The notes: generated by a model from the sequence alone, not told the origin. A stretch of DNA of 64,000 nt from Clusia tigrina (GCA_920105625.2 OV050030.1:405809034-405873033), one strand, 5' to 3'. Counted from the stretch's first letter, positions 24,170 through 35,310 are shown. Made by a program: numbers and translations.

Positions 24170-24645
24170 TGTTTTGATTTAATTGACTGTAAAACGATGC
24201 ATAAACCGCGAAAAAACATTGAACTACTTCTTTTCAGTTTGGGTATTGCGAAGATAGCCAATTGCTCTAATTAAGTTGTATTTAAATTACCAACTTGCCC
24301 TTTCATTATACTTAATAGCATGGCTATAAATTATTTTATTTTATCTCGTGGCTTCCGTAATCGCTGCCTTATTTTATTTCGTACAATTAATTGGGAATAA
24401 AATTACAATCTATTTTACGACCTTCACCAACGGTGGCCTTCAGCAATCGTTGTATTAAAGAGTGATTCGAAATCTGATAGTATTCGGATGATGAAAGATA
24501 AATGAAATACTTCATTTCAACCGAATACAGCAAGACAATAGCAGAGTTCTCTTAACGATATCATCTAAAAAAGTAGTTCAGAGCAGAATAATTTTTAAAG
24601 ATAAGAAGGTCGCTGAGCTCTTCGACAAGTATGGCAACAATTTAG
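24170..24645. other. Non-coding gap
   Basis: AT-rich; no gene, repeat end or RNA element recognised. Confidence 0.55.
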
Positions 24646-24753
24646 TATTCCAGAAGTATTAACAGTACAATGGGCATCAATACCTGAGTGCTTGGATACC
24701 TCCTTCTTCGGCGGCTCTTCGGCCTACCCCACTTTTTTCTATTCCAGAAGTAT
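24646..24753 (+). mobile_element. Minimal retrotransposon 3'-end insertion with 14-bp target duplication
   Basis: TATTCCAGAAGTAT occurs at 24646-24659 and again at 24740-24753. Between the copies lies an ~80-bp block that is the second copy of the dispersed 3'-end repeat (from ACAGTACAATGGGCATC to CCTACCCCACTTTTTT). The arrangement is what target-primed reverse transcription gives when cDNA synthesis stops almost at once: a full-length target duplication around a severely 5'-truncated tail. Confidence 0.85.
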
Positions 24754-24754
24754 C

Positions 24755-25995
24755 AGAAGATCTTTAAAGTTTCTGTGTCCCTGATAGTTCTTGTGTTCGG
24801 TTGCTTACAAATATTTACGAGCCAATTAAAAGCGTTCCGAAATCTGAATTCTTTATACGCCGGGTTTGGCCAAATTAAAAGTGAATTGTGATTTTGTACT
24901 GAACTAGTGTAATTTCACTCCAGGCCATCAGCACACACACTCAGCTGCATAAATTGGCGTGCAGTATTTATGGCATGACAAAAGTTTGCAACAAAGTTGG
25001 CAACCTTCCTATCAGCGTATACAAAACTTAGTGGTGAACTTCCACAACAACGAGGCACGCATTAAAAGTGTCAGCTGAAAAAACGATTGTTGTGTAGTTG
25101 AAACCAATGCACAACTTTTGTACGTTTTTTTGCGCCAAAAGTTCACTCTTTAGTTGGAACAGTTTAATTGATTCCATCAATAATAAAAGAACGATTTTTA
25201 AGGTTTCTAAAATCGCTGAGGGCCCCAAGCGGCAAACAATCCAATGGATCATTTTTCAATTCTCTCTGATAATTTATTTAAATCAGATATCTATAAATAT
25301 CCTGATACTATATGTGGAAAACGTTGACAAAATGTTGATACTTATCCTGCATTAAAAATTTAATATCAAACGTCCTGCCATAAAATAAACGCCACACTGT
25401 CTCCTTCTGTGCAAGGATTCATTTATAAATGCCAGTTGCCCACGTATATATATTTTCTAAGTGTGTGCTTATGGGGATTTTGGGGGTGTAGATGAGTGTG
25501 TGTTTGGGTGACTGTGTGGGTGTTTAAGTCTGCACATGGATACACACTAACAAAAATTGTTTGCACCCAAGCATGTGTCTAATACGTCACCGAGTGGGAG
25601 TAGGTTTTGGCCCTTTGCCACCTACGCAATGGTTTTGTGTGGTTGGATATTGATGAAATTTTGTATACACCTGCAACACAATGACTTGCGTCAAAATGCT
25701 TGCCACACAAATTTACAAAGTGCTATGTAAGAAATTCTTTTTTATTTGATGAATATGGTTAAATATAGAAAATCTCTCACATCTCAGCTGAACAAAGAAC
25801 AAGGATGCATAGCAATCCAATAATTTGTTCTATATACTAAAATGGATATAAAGTGAGACTTTTCTTTAACATCTTAGAACATTAAACTGAAATAAAACAG
25901 CGAGAAGTTGAGTTTTGAAATTGTATCAATCCTTAATCGGTTCGGTTGTGTTTGAAGTCGTCTGTATTGATTTATTAGCTTAAACTGAATTTGCC
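24755..25995. other. Non-coding stretch, nothing recognised
   Basis: Spacer with GT-rich runs near 25.46-25.53 kb. No ORF with homology was found. The last few hundred bases may belong to the 5' UTR of the CR1-like element, whose 5' boundary is not defined. Confidence 0.5.
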
Positions 25996-26139
25996 ACATG
26001 TACAGTTTTATCAAAAATATAACAAATAAGTACTAACGATTATTAACAATTACAAGTAAGGATAGGAGTGTAAATATCATCAAAGTAAAACAAAAGTCAG
26101 GAAACTCCAGCAAAGCATTACACAAAATTGAAATACAAA

Positions 26140-27050
26140 ATGAATACAAGAACAAAGGCCGTGTCTAAACCAGTCTTGTCCCCTGCAACCCCGCACACCA
26201 ACGCAATTAAAGAGAGTTTTTCTATGAGCGCCGTATTGCAACAGCTAGAAAGTGGAATGGAGAGGCAGAAGGAGAGCATCGTTGGTGAGCTACGTTCAGC
26301 TTGAAAACGTCCGAGGATCGGATGATGCAGAAACTAAGTGAAACTGCGGCGGAACTCTCAAACATTAAGTCTTCGCTAGTACTGTTTGACAAAAGAATTT
26401 CTGCTGTTGAAAACGTGAGCTCTGAAGTCTTTGAGTTGCGAAAAGAACTGGTGGAAGTCCGAAAGCGGGTAGAGAAGTATGAAAAGTCTGCTTCGGATGC
26501 TGTTCCTGGTTTGGAGGGTGAGCTTCTGGCAATGAAATCCCAGTTGGAAAGGTAGGATAATGCTGCAGTCGCATGTGACATGAGGATATGCGGCGTTCCG
26601 TGCATCGAACAGGAGGATCTACCCGGTATGTTCTCTAAATTGTGTTCTTCCGCTAATATTACTCCACCTGTCGTAAGGGCTATCTATAGGGTGAAGAGTG
26701 AACACAACAAAGCCACTATTACCGATCCAGTTATAGTGGTAAAACTAGCTTCACCCTACGATAGGAACCTTGTTTTAAGAGGTATTGCTGCTTTTAAACG
26801 CACTACTCATGGCACCTTATGTTTACGGCATGCTGGATTCAATTCGGACGTGCCAATTTACGTGAACGAAAACCTAACAAAGCTGAATTACGAAATAATG
26901 CGAGCGGCAATCCGCTTGAAAAAGCAAAAGCACTTGTTCGCAGTATTCACTTTGCGGGGTCTGGTACACGTGAAGTGTGCTGAGAATGCGAGAGCAACGC
27001 GTATAGATTCTTTGCAGCAGGTGAGCGGTCTTTTTCGTGGAGAGGAATGA
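26140..27050 (+). pseudogene. CR1-like ORF1 (RNA-binding/chaperone-type protein), two lesions
   Basis: The ATG at 26140 gives MNTRTKAVSKPVLSPATP and a short helical segment (QQLESGMERQKESIV). A frameshift near 26300 moves reading to another frame. That frame carries heptad-like repeats from SETAAELSNIKSSLVLF to VEVRKRVEKYEKSA, a probable coiled coil for multimerisation. An in-frame TAG at 26553-26555 interrupts just before RICGVPCIEQEDLPG, the start of an RRM-like domain. The C-terminal domain has the conserved element IYVNENLTKLNYEIMRAAI and LFAVFTLRGLVHVK, ending at 27050. This resembles the ORF1 proteins of CR1/L2-type elements, which coat their RNA. There are no zinc knuckles, in contrast to the Jockey ORF1 at 46-48 kb. 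Confidence 0.82.
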
Positions 27051-27448
27051 TTTGTCTTTCATGACAATTGTTATATTTGATGTTTTCTCTTCTGAACCTA
27101 TATTCAATCATTTGATTTTAAATTACTGTTTTTATATTATAATGTTACACTTTTTTATATTTTTTGTTGTGGATACTATATATGAGTATGTATACTAAAG
27201 TAAGTTATTACTGTTCACAGTTGTGCAGAATTCATTGTACCTTTTTAAATGCTCTTGCGGGTTGCTCTTAGGTTCAGATCGTAACCAAACTGTATGTGTT
27301 GCCAAATTAATATTAAGGAGAGTATATGATCGTATACTTTCATTGCTAACTCATCGTCGCTACACTCGTTTCGAATGGTCTAATTAACCTATCAGTGGGT
27401 TCCAGAGATAGTAATTATAACCTTATTCGTATTCTTGGTAGATTACAA

Positions 27449-30171
27449 ATGGGAATGAAAATTTGCCATATAAATGCACAAAGCTTAATGAATAAGATGG
27501 ATGAGTTCAAATATCTATTTGAGGGTTCTGGCGTTGATTTTGTTTGTGTGTCTGAAACATGGTTCATGCCATCAATGCAGAGTAGTTTATTTGGTGTCAA
27601 TGGATACAGATTGTTTCGTGTGGATAGAGTGACTCATGCCGGCGGGGTGGCAATTTTTGTGAGGGATGGTATTGCGTGCAAAGTCCATAGCAAATCAGTT
27701 TCTGAAGGTCAGATTGAGTATTTGTTTTTAAGTGTTGACAATGGAGTTGAAAGACTTCTTGTGGGCTGTGTCTACAGACCTAATCGTACAACTGACATAC
27801 AATCACTGATAGATCACATTCGGGCAATTTCTTTGGACTTTCAAAGTATTGTTATTGCAGGAGACTTCAATAGCAATATTCTAGTTGAGAGCGGACTGGT
27901 CACGGAAATGTTGGAATTGGGCTTGGTTTCCGCTAATACAACATCACCGACACATTTTACGGGGACAAACAGTTCGCTGTTGGACGTGTATTTTATTGAT
28001 GATTTGAAGAAGATTAAAATTTACGAACAACTCCCTACTCCCTGTTTTTCAAAACATGACCTTATTTTTCTGACGCTTGATTTTACACTTAATATGACAA
28101 CCAAAGTTTTGAGATACCGAGATTTTAAAAATATTGACTACCAACATTTGTGTTATAAACTTGACACTGTACAATGGAACTTGATATATTTTATGCCCTC
28201 AGTAAATGACAAAGTGGAATATCTACAATCTAATATTAAATGTCTTTTTGATGAGTTTGTCCCAAAGAAAGTGCGCACCGTTGAGCATAAAGGGCAGCCT
28301 TGGTTTACTAATAAAATCAAGAATTTAAATAACATACGTGGCACTACATACAGACGATGGAAGCGATATAAGCTACCTCTTCTATATGAAACTTACAGAA
28401 ATCTTAGAAGGCAGGTTACTAAAGATGTCAAAGCCGCTAAATACTCCCACTTCGGAAAAACATTTAGCAGTGCAGTAACCAGTAAACAAACATGGAGACA
28501 TATTCGCAGCATAGGTATAGGGAATATTGCTACTTTTGGGAACATTACCATGGACCTAAATGATTTAAATAGGAAATTTGTCAATCTTCCAATTGAAGCA
28601 GTGCAAAAGAATGCTTATGCAAACTGTTGTAGTTCTGTGTCCTCTGATATTATGTTTGGGTTTTCTGGTGTTGACGAGTTAGATGTATTGGAGTGCTTTC
28701 TGGGTATAAAGTCAAATGCTTGTGGTACTGATGAGATTCACCCTGTATTTGTTAAGGCCGTACTTCCTAAGCTGCTGCCAGTCATAACTCATATTTTTAA
28801 TACTGTTATAACGACATCAACTTACCCTAATTGTTGGAAGTTAGGGAAAATTATTCCAACCCTAAAGTCTGATAACGATTATAGACCAATAGCAATTTTA
28901 CCGTACCTGTCCAAGCTAGTAATGGCGAAACAATTAAAAAAGTATTTAGCAGACAATAACATTATATCGGAACGACAGTCTGGGTTCATGCCAAGGAGGA
29001 GCTGCATAACGGCTCTGACTGATGTAGTGGAGAGTATTCGCGCATCACTTGACTTAAATAGGGTGTCTTTCTTGGTATTATTGGACCATTCAAAGGCATT
29101 TGACTGTGTTGACCACAATATTTTATGTACGAAGCTTCTGAGAATGTACAATTTCTCATCCGGTGCAGTGAAATTGATAGAATCATACCTTACAGATAGA
29201 ACCCAAGCGGTTTACCAACCCAGTCAGTGTGATGATGAGGCATCGGATTTCTTGTCGGTAGTGCGAGGTGTACCTCAGGGGTCCATATTGGGGCCTCTTT
29301 TTTTTGTATATATATAAATGATCTACCGACTGCATTGCATGATTGTGATATTAATCTGTATGCTGATGACGTCCAACTTTACATAAGCTGTAAAAGGGAC
29401 GAAATTATTAATTGTGTCACTCAAATTAATAATGACTTATTTAATGTTTATAACTGGGCAAAGAAAAATGGGCTTTGCCTTAATCCTGCTAAGTCAAAAT
29501 GTTTAGTGACTTATAAGAAACACTTTGATACCACAATACTACCCAGTATTATAATGAATGGGTCTGTGATTGAACGTGTAAACATGGCTAAAAACCTGGG
29601 AGTTATATTTGATGGCACTCTAACATGGAGTAACCACGTTGCTGCCACAGTTGCCAAAGTTTACGGTATGCTGCGTTCACTGTGGTCAACGCAATATTTC
29701 ACCCCACAAGGAATCAGAATGCTGCTGGCTAAGGCCTACCTTCTCCCAACATTGCTGTATGGTTGTGAAAGTTTTGCGAATTGTGATGCAGCTAGCAAAC
29801 GAAAGCTTAATGTCCTATTTAATAATATAACAAGGTATATTTATGGCTTGACTAGAACAGATCATGTATCCACTTTATCAAGGCAAGTTTTTGGGATCAC
29901 ATTCGATCAACTCTTGGAGTCTAAGACTATCATCTTTCTTCACAAGATTATTTACACCCGGGAACCTCCATATTTGTTTAGATGTCTCAGGTTCACACGT
30001 TCCTGTCGTTGTAACCAACTTGTCCCGTGCAAGCACTCGTCTCTTATGTCTGATCGTCAGTTTTTCGTGTATGCAGTAAGACTCTGGAACTCACTTCCTG
30101 TCCGGCTGCGAAGTATTGGCAACACTGTACGGTTCAGGAATGAACTTGAGGGCTACTTTCGGGCGCGGTGA
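27449..30171 (+). pseudogene. CR1-like ORF2: apurinic-type endonuclease plus reverse transcriptase, one frameshift
   Basis: I chose the ATG at 27449 because the endonuclease begins at once: KICHINAQSLMNK (Asn), VCVSETWF (Glu), GCVYRPN, IAGDFNSN (Asp/Asn), LLDVYF and SKHDLIFL (final His-Asp). A linker follows to about residue 430. RT has YRPIAILPYLSKLV, RQSGFMPRRSC, LLDHSKAFDCVDHNIL (motif A Asp) and RGVPQGSILGPL (motif B). A frameshift in the T-run/TA-run at about 29290-29310 then ends the first frame at 29317. The second frame (from 29335) carries INLYADDVQLY (motif C) and the thumb and C-terminal domain to 30171. No RNase H is present. It would nick target DNA and reverse-transcribe its own RNA; as it stands, the two halves are out of frame. 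Confidence 0.9.
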
Positions 30172-30452
30172 ATTTCTGGGCAATCTGTATTGCTTTGTTC
30201 ATAAATTGTGATCTGTATTTATCTTATTGTTTATTTTTTTTTTGTTATATTTTTTTATTTAATATTTAAAGAACGGAGAGTACGTTTAACAATATTTAAT
30301 TTTAATTGTTTAAATCATCCACTTATATAATTTTATAATTTTAAAACTTTTCTAATTTTATTTGTGTAAATCAATTTCTTTTATAATTTATATTTCATTT
30401 CTCCTTGGAATGAATAGCTCCAGCTAAGTTAATTATTGAAAATATATATATA

Positions 30453-31384
30453 AAGGGTGTCCCAACAAGAACGCAATTTTTAAATCTGGCAACATTCGAA
30501 GTGTCATTGTTTGACATTTGAACAATTGTTATTGTTTGCTAGTAGAAGGTACGAGGTTAGTAAAAATGGAGCACTACACGAATGAACAACGCATTCTCAT
30601 TGTGAAATTGTTTTACTAAAATGGTGAAAGTTTTGCGGTCAATTTGGGGTCAGAATAATGCTCCAAAAGAGTCAACTGTAAAGAGATTAATGGATAAATT
30701 TGCCGAAACTGGGTCTGTTAGTGATGTAAAGACAACAACGCGCCATCGACCAGGTCGATCGACCGAAAATGTCGCAGCTGTACGTGATGATGTCGCTCAA
30801 ACTCCATCCACCTCAATTCGACACCGAGCTCAGCAAATTGGTGTCTCCAAATCCACTATGCAGCGAATTTTGACGAAAGATTTGCATCTTCATGCATACA
30901 AAGTTCAATTGACTCAGGAACTGAAGCCAGCTGACCATAGACAGCGAAGGGAGTTCGTTAATTGGGTATTGGAGAGACAACATGAAAATGCTGATTTTGC
31001 CGCTAAAATCATCTTCAGTGACGAGGCCCATTTCCATCTTGATGGCTTCGTCAATAGGCAGAATTGTCGCATTTGGGGTGAGGAAAATCCTCGAGTGATT
31101 CACGAGAAGCAAATGCATCCTCAACGTGTCACTGTGTGGTGTGGTTTTTGGGCTGGAGGAATCATTGGACCTTTTTTTATGAAAATGAGGCAGGTCAAGC
31201 GCAAACAATCAATAGTGTTCGGTATCGGGAAATGATAACCAGTTTTTTCTTGCCTCGAATTGAAGAAATGAATGTGAAGGGCATGTGGTTCCAACAAGAC
31301 GGCGCCACATGTCAGACAGCCAGAGAAACAATTCAATTGCTGCATCAGTCATTTCCCGGTTTGCGCTCTTGTTGGGACACCCTT
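30453..31384 (+). mobile_element. DD41D mariner, 3'-deleted, inside the CR1-like 3' UTR
   Basis: The ends are near-identical inverted repeats: AAGGGTGTCCCAACAAGA at 30454-30471 and its complement at the right end. TA flanks both sides (30451-30452 and 31385-31386). The element is only 932 bp because the last third of the transposase gene is deleted up to the terminal repeat. The host 3' UTR resumes immediately with its hairpin and tail, so the insertion postdates the retrotransposon copy. Confidence 0.92.
30566..31372 (+). pseudogene. DD41D mariner transposase, truncated and frameshifted
   Basis: The ATG at 30566 starts MEHYTNEQRILIVKLFY and is followed at once by TAA. A frameshift leads into NNAPKESTVKRLMDKFAETG (first HTH end) and the second HTH (IRHRAQQIGVSKSTMQRIL), then AYKVQLTQELKPADHRQRR. 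The first catalytic Asp is in FSDEAHFHLDGFVNRQ. A second frameshift at the T-run near 31170 precedes WFQQDGATCQTARETIQLL, which holds the second Asp. Directly after FPG the coding sequence is joined to the right terminal repeat, so the third catalytic Asp is deleted. At the codon that is TAA in copies A and B, this copy has a sense codon. Confidence 0.88.
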
Positions 31385-31396
31385 TACTTCATGTCG

Positions 31397-31435
31397 TTAG
31401 GACATCTTAAAAAGGTTATTACCTTAATGTCCTAA
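31397..31435 (+). other. 3'-terminal RNA hairpin of the CR1-like element
   Basis: TTAGGACAT (31397-31405) pairs with ATGTCCTAA (31427-31435). An inner stem AAGGT/ACCTT (31412-31416 with 31421-31425) closes a TATT loop. It lies 16 bases before the AAAT tail. RTs of several CR1/L2-type elements recognise a hairpin at this position, so it is a plausible priming signal; that role is inferred. Confidence 0.65.
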
Positions 31436-31451
31436 GATCAATTTGTAGAGA

Positions 31452-31473
31452 TAAATAAATAAATAAATAAATA
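31452..31473 (+). repeat. AAAT tetranucleotide tail of the CR1-like element
   Basis: More than five head-to-tail TAAA/AAAT units end the element. This is a simple-sequence terminus rather than poly(A). Confidence 0.8.
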
Positions 31474-31474
31474 T

Positions 31475-32685
31475 TGATGGAATGGTAATGATAAATAACC
31501 AAATAATTCTATATCATTACTATTTGACTGCAACTACGGGACAATAATCCCTGCTACCAGGTTTGACATACATAATTCTGTCGTTCTGTTGATTAGCAAC
31601 TTCTTTTCTTATGTCCCTTTATCATCAATGAAGTTATGCAATAATTATTTCCTGATATATCACCATACATCAGTGCCTGTATAAACTAATCCAAAGGCAA
31701 CTGGTGACATGGTTCTTCATACGAATCCCATTAGTTAGAAAGAATCTCCTTACTGAAAGATTTGCTGGAATAACCCTGTTGATTCTCCCCTTCCATGGTA
31801 AGTCCTGCCATCTTATTATAACTTTCAGATAAATTTCATTTCATAATATAATTTTGGAGCTAATAAGCAGTGATACTCTATAGATCGCTACTAAAGGTGG
31901 TGTCTTTACATCGAACTTACTAAGAGAGCTCCCTAAATGCTGGATACCTGAAATTTGAATACGCTGGTGGATTGGTTTCATTGTTTATCTGACAATATTC
32001 ATAGTTATTAAACCTTTTAAGCTAAAAAAAGCTTTATCATTGATTGAAAAAGTAACAATTTTTTTGCAGTTGTTCTACAAACAGATGGAATCAAAAGGCT
32101 TCCAACATATCCTTATGTGAATCATACATATATAGAACATTGCAATCATTTATTTTAAAAAAAACTATAGAAAAGCTCTTATCTGTATGTATGCAGGAAC
32201 AGACTAATTAAGTTACAAACCACCGCAGAATCTACATATAGTTTATTAGAAAGAAGTGCAACAAAATTTCCTTTCACAAAATAAGAACTTAATAAAAAAA
32301 GCAGGACAGTTGAAACAAATATTGATATTGAAAGGATATTTGCTTTACGAGTTATTGGTGATAATACTGAAAACAATAAATACATCTGAATGGATTAAAT
32401 CTATGTTTACTCTACTAGAGGTTTCTTTTTTTAATAACTCCGTTTTATTTGCAATCTTTCCTTAGGGACACTAAGCAAGTTCATATATACAATATATAAA
32501 CATGCGAAAGAAGACCCAATGCTTATCTTTCATATAATTTTTACAATAAAGTTGTTTACAATGTTATCATTATTACATGTTTATTATTACATTATTTAAT
32601 TATCACTATTATTATAATTATCACATTATTATCATTATTACATTATTTCCAAAAAAGAATAAAATATGAAACATTCCCTAGACGC
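31475..32685. other. Non-coding AT-rich stretch
   Basis: No gene recognised. 32.56-32.65 kb is a run rich in TTA/ATT triplets (ATTATTACATTATTT-like) next to the end of the Jockey fragment, possibly an expanded simple repeat. Confidence 0.55.
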
Positions 32686-32689
32686 AGTC

Positions 32690-33450
32690 CAAGCCTGCGC
32701 ATTGATGCCGTAGATTACAACAGATTTAGAGCTAATACGTTAGAGTGCGTACCGAGTCGTGCCCAGTATTTAGTGCTATATGTTTTTATTCCTCGTGGAC
32801 TGTCGGTATGTTAATGTCGTTTCGTAGTGTCCTGTTGCTGACAAGGCTATCTTTGATCTCTGACTAGGAATCTTTCAAAATATTGCTATTAGCACTCGCT
32901 GCTGAGCCCCACAGTTGAATTCCATATGTCCATATAGGTTTTATTATACTTTTATAAAGCAGAATTTTAGGTATTATTCAGTGTTAGCTTAGAGTTGTAA
33001 CCCATCAACCAATACATTGAGCTAAGTTTGATGCCCAGTTGTTTCCGTTTTGTAAAGATGTGTTTTTTCCATGTCAAATGCCGATCAAGGTGTAACCCAT
33101 GATATTTGACATATTCTGCTTGATGCAATGGGCGACTATTTAGAATCACAGGCTGGCAGCTACTCCTTTTCAAAGTGAAAGTTACTTGTACTGATTTAGT
33201 AGTCCTGACCCTCATTCTCCATTTGTCAAGCCACATTTCAATTTCATCGAGGTGTTTTTGTAGTTGGTTTCAGGCAGTTAAATGTTTGGAATTTGTAGCC
33301 ATTATAACGGTGTCATCAGCATAGGTTGCAATATCAGTCTTCTCTGTCATGGGTAGATATGCAGTAAAAATACTGTAAAACACGGGACCTACACTGCCCT
33401 GTGGAACTTCCGCCGTAGTTGGGACAATTCTGTAAGTTTCACTCTGAAAT
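32690..33450 (-). pseudogene. Jockey-clade RT, C-terminal half
   Basis: On the minus strand: VPTTAEVPQGSVGPVFYSIF (motif B, three residues shorter than usual), then TYADDTVIMATNSKHL with the YADD pair. The thumb follows with WLDKWRMRVRTTKSVQVTF and YHGLHLDRHLTWKKHI, and a frameshift after about 32967. Beyond that, KYNKTYMDIWNSTVGL corresponds to the region where Jockey elements have a conserved IKPIWTYGIQLWG block. It is about 60% diverged from the Jockey at 48.4-49.9 kb by eye, so it is probably a different family. Dead. Confidence 0.82.
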
Positions 33451-33736
33451 GGCGCTCTTATATAATTTCAAAATATGAAAATATGTTTGGGGCTGTGACT
33501 TCGTTAATTTGAACATTATGCCAGGGTTGCCAAACTTTATCTACTGGTTGTGTGATATTAGGGAGTGCTGTTGTACAAAACTGACCCTGTTCGAGAGCAT
33601 TTCTTACATTGTGATAAAATCTGTGTACTTGTTCGGTGGTAGCTTGTTGCTCTCGGAACCCGAATTGGTGATTGGTTGGTTGGTTGGTTTCAGTGTCTGA
33701 TCCAAGTCAGTCCTCACATGGAACACAATTATCGCC

Positions 33737-35310
33737 CTAGCGACGTTTTGATACCACAACCTCTCCCAGCGCTGGAGAAAATGATGGATTGTTCAATAAA
33801 TCCACTTTGTGGAGTTTAGGTACATCGGATAAACTCGCTAGGAAATAGTTTCCTAGTGTTCTATTTCTTGCGACCGCCAGAGCCGGGCATTCGCAAAGAA
33901 AATGGATTAAGGTTTCCTTCTCTTCTGAGTTTCCACAACTTCTACAATGGGTATTGTACGGTCTTTGCAATTTCTCTGCATGAGTACCCAGGCCGCCGTG
34001 AGGCGGGTGGTGTCCCTGCGGTCCCTGTTTATGAGATCCCTAGATCTCGGTGTGTTAAAGACTGGCCAGGTCGCCCGGGATGTATTACATGTTGTAAGTG
34101 TCCTCCATCTATTGCCCGCTAAGGTAAGACAGTGCATGTAGATGCCCCTCTTAATCGCACCCATGGAAACAGGTACTAGTTCCACATGGGTTAGATCGAG
34201 AGAGGCTCCTCTGCGCGCCAATTCATCAGCCTTCCCATTTCCATCTATATTCCTGTGTCCGGGGACCCAGATGATTGTAATGTCAGCATGGTGACCTAGC
34301 GCCCCAAGTTCCTCCCGGCACTGTCTCACCAGTCTGGAGTTGATGGTGTTTGATTGTAGTGCCTTTATATTCAGGCCTTTAACCAGAAAGTTCGTAACTT
34401 CTCTTATTTTGACAGGTAAGATCGGAAATTCCATTTGACCACGAGCTTCCAAAAACTCATGAATGTCGTCATCATTTTGTTGTGGATTTTTTGTAAATGG
34501 TGTAAAAACATCACAAAGGTGTTTGGCAATCGTCTCTGCTTTGTCTCTGTTCGTTTTTGCCCAAGAACCATGCACAGTTTTGATGGGAGGAAATCGCGGA
34601 GTGGGTTGCCTCAACTTTTTTGTTGCCTCAACTTTTTTGTTGCCTCAACTTTTTTGTTGCCTTCCATAACGAATATTCCGTGGCATCTGTTGCTGACAAA
34701 TTTGACAAATAGTACTGAATTTCATCATTTTCTACGCTCATGAGTTTATAAGTTCTTTTGCTGCCTAATTAAGACTTTTTGTCTTCTGTATATCTCGCAA
34801 TTTGCCACCACTTTCTTAACTTTCGTTTTGCACCTATCATCTCCTTAATAACTGGGTTAATCGCGCAATTTATATGCTTCTCTTTAAATTTCGGAGTAGC
34901 GGCCCAGGCAGCGTTTTTTATTATTTTAGTGAGATTTTCGACCGCTTCTTCAATATTTCCTGGGGTTTAGAGCAGTATATCCAGAGATAACGTATCACAA
35001 ATAATGCCTTTCAATTGAAGCCAGTTTGTACGCTTATTATGTAGCGTAGGTGGTTTTAATATACGCAGAACATTGGACGCTACAGTTATATTGATAGGGG
35101 AATGTTCTGATAACAAATCCAAAGATGAAGCCACTTCGACACAGTTTCTAGAAACACATTTCATCACACTAAAGTCAATAATATTCGGGGTCTTCTTTCT
35201 ATCAGATGGCCAGTATTTTGGTTCTCCTGTTGGAACATGCATAAGATTATTAGCTAAAAAAGATAACAACATCTCTAGGCAATAAATGTAGAACCATAAG
35301 AAATTCAATA
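33737..35310 (-). pseudogene. Chimeric relic: Jockey EN/linker joined to LOA-type RNase H
   Basis: Minus strand. From 35310 the Jockey endonuclease end is readable: PKYWPSDRKKTPNIIDFSV and SLDLLSEHSPINITV (Ser-Glu-His). Next come the EN-RT linker (NAAWAATPKFKEKHINC, MIGAKRKLRKWWQIARY) and a short tandem duplication. A 235-codon ORF then starts at 34614 with WAKTNRDKAETIAKHLCDVF, still Jockey. Around FLVKGLNIKALQSNTINSRL it switches without a stop into RNase H (IIWVPGHRNIDGNGKADELA) and the RLTAAWVLMQRN region. The final knuckle CRSCGNSEEKETLIHFLCEC is in another frame (33970-33737). The entire RT is missing. Jockey elements lack RNase H, so two families are joined here. Confidence 0.8.
34606..34661 (+). 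repeat. 17-bp unit, three tandem copies
   Basis: TTGCCTCAACTTTTTTG is repeated at 34606, 34623 and 34640 without a mismatch, with five bases of a fourth unit. It lies in the coding part of the Jockey relic. Two extra copies add 34 bp and so shift the frame. Confidence 0.95.

Larger units (their letters stand above)
26000..31474 (+). mobile_element. CR1-like (Jockey-superfamily) non-LTR retrotransposon, nearly complete
   Basis: Two ORFs in the canonical order: ORF1 at 26140-27050 and EN-RT ORF2 at 27449-30171. An AT-rich 3' UTR follows, with a terminal hairpin (31397-31435) and an AAAT tetranucleotide tail (31452-31473) instead of poly(A). A 932-bp mariner (30453-31384) lies inside the 3' UTR. 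The tetranucleotide tail, the coiled-coil plus C-terminal ORF1 and the absence of RNase H favour the CR1 clade. The 5' end is set only approximately, because no target duplication was found. Damage is light: a handful of lesions over 4 kb of coding sequence. Confidence 0.85.
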
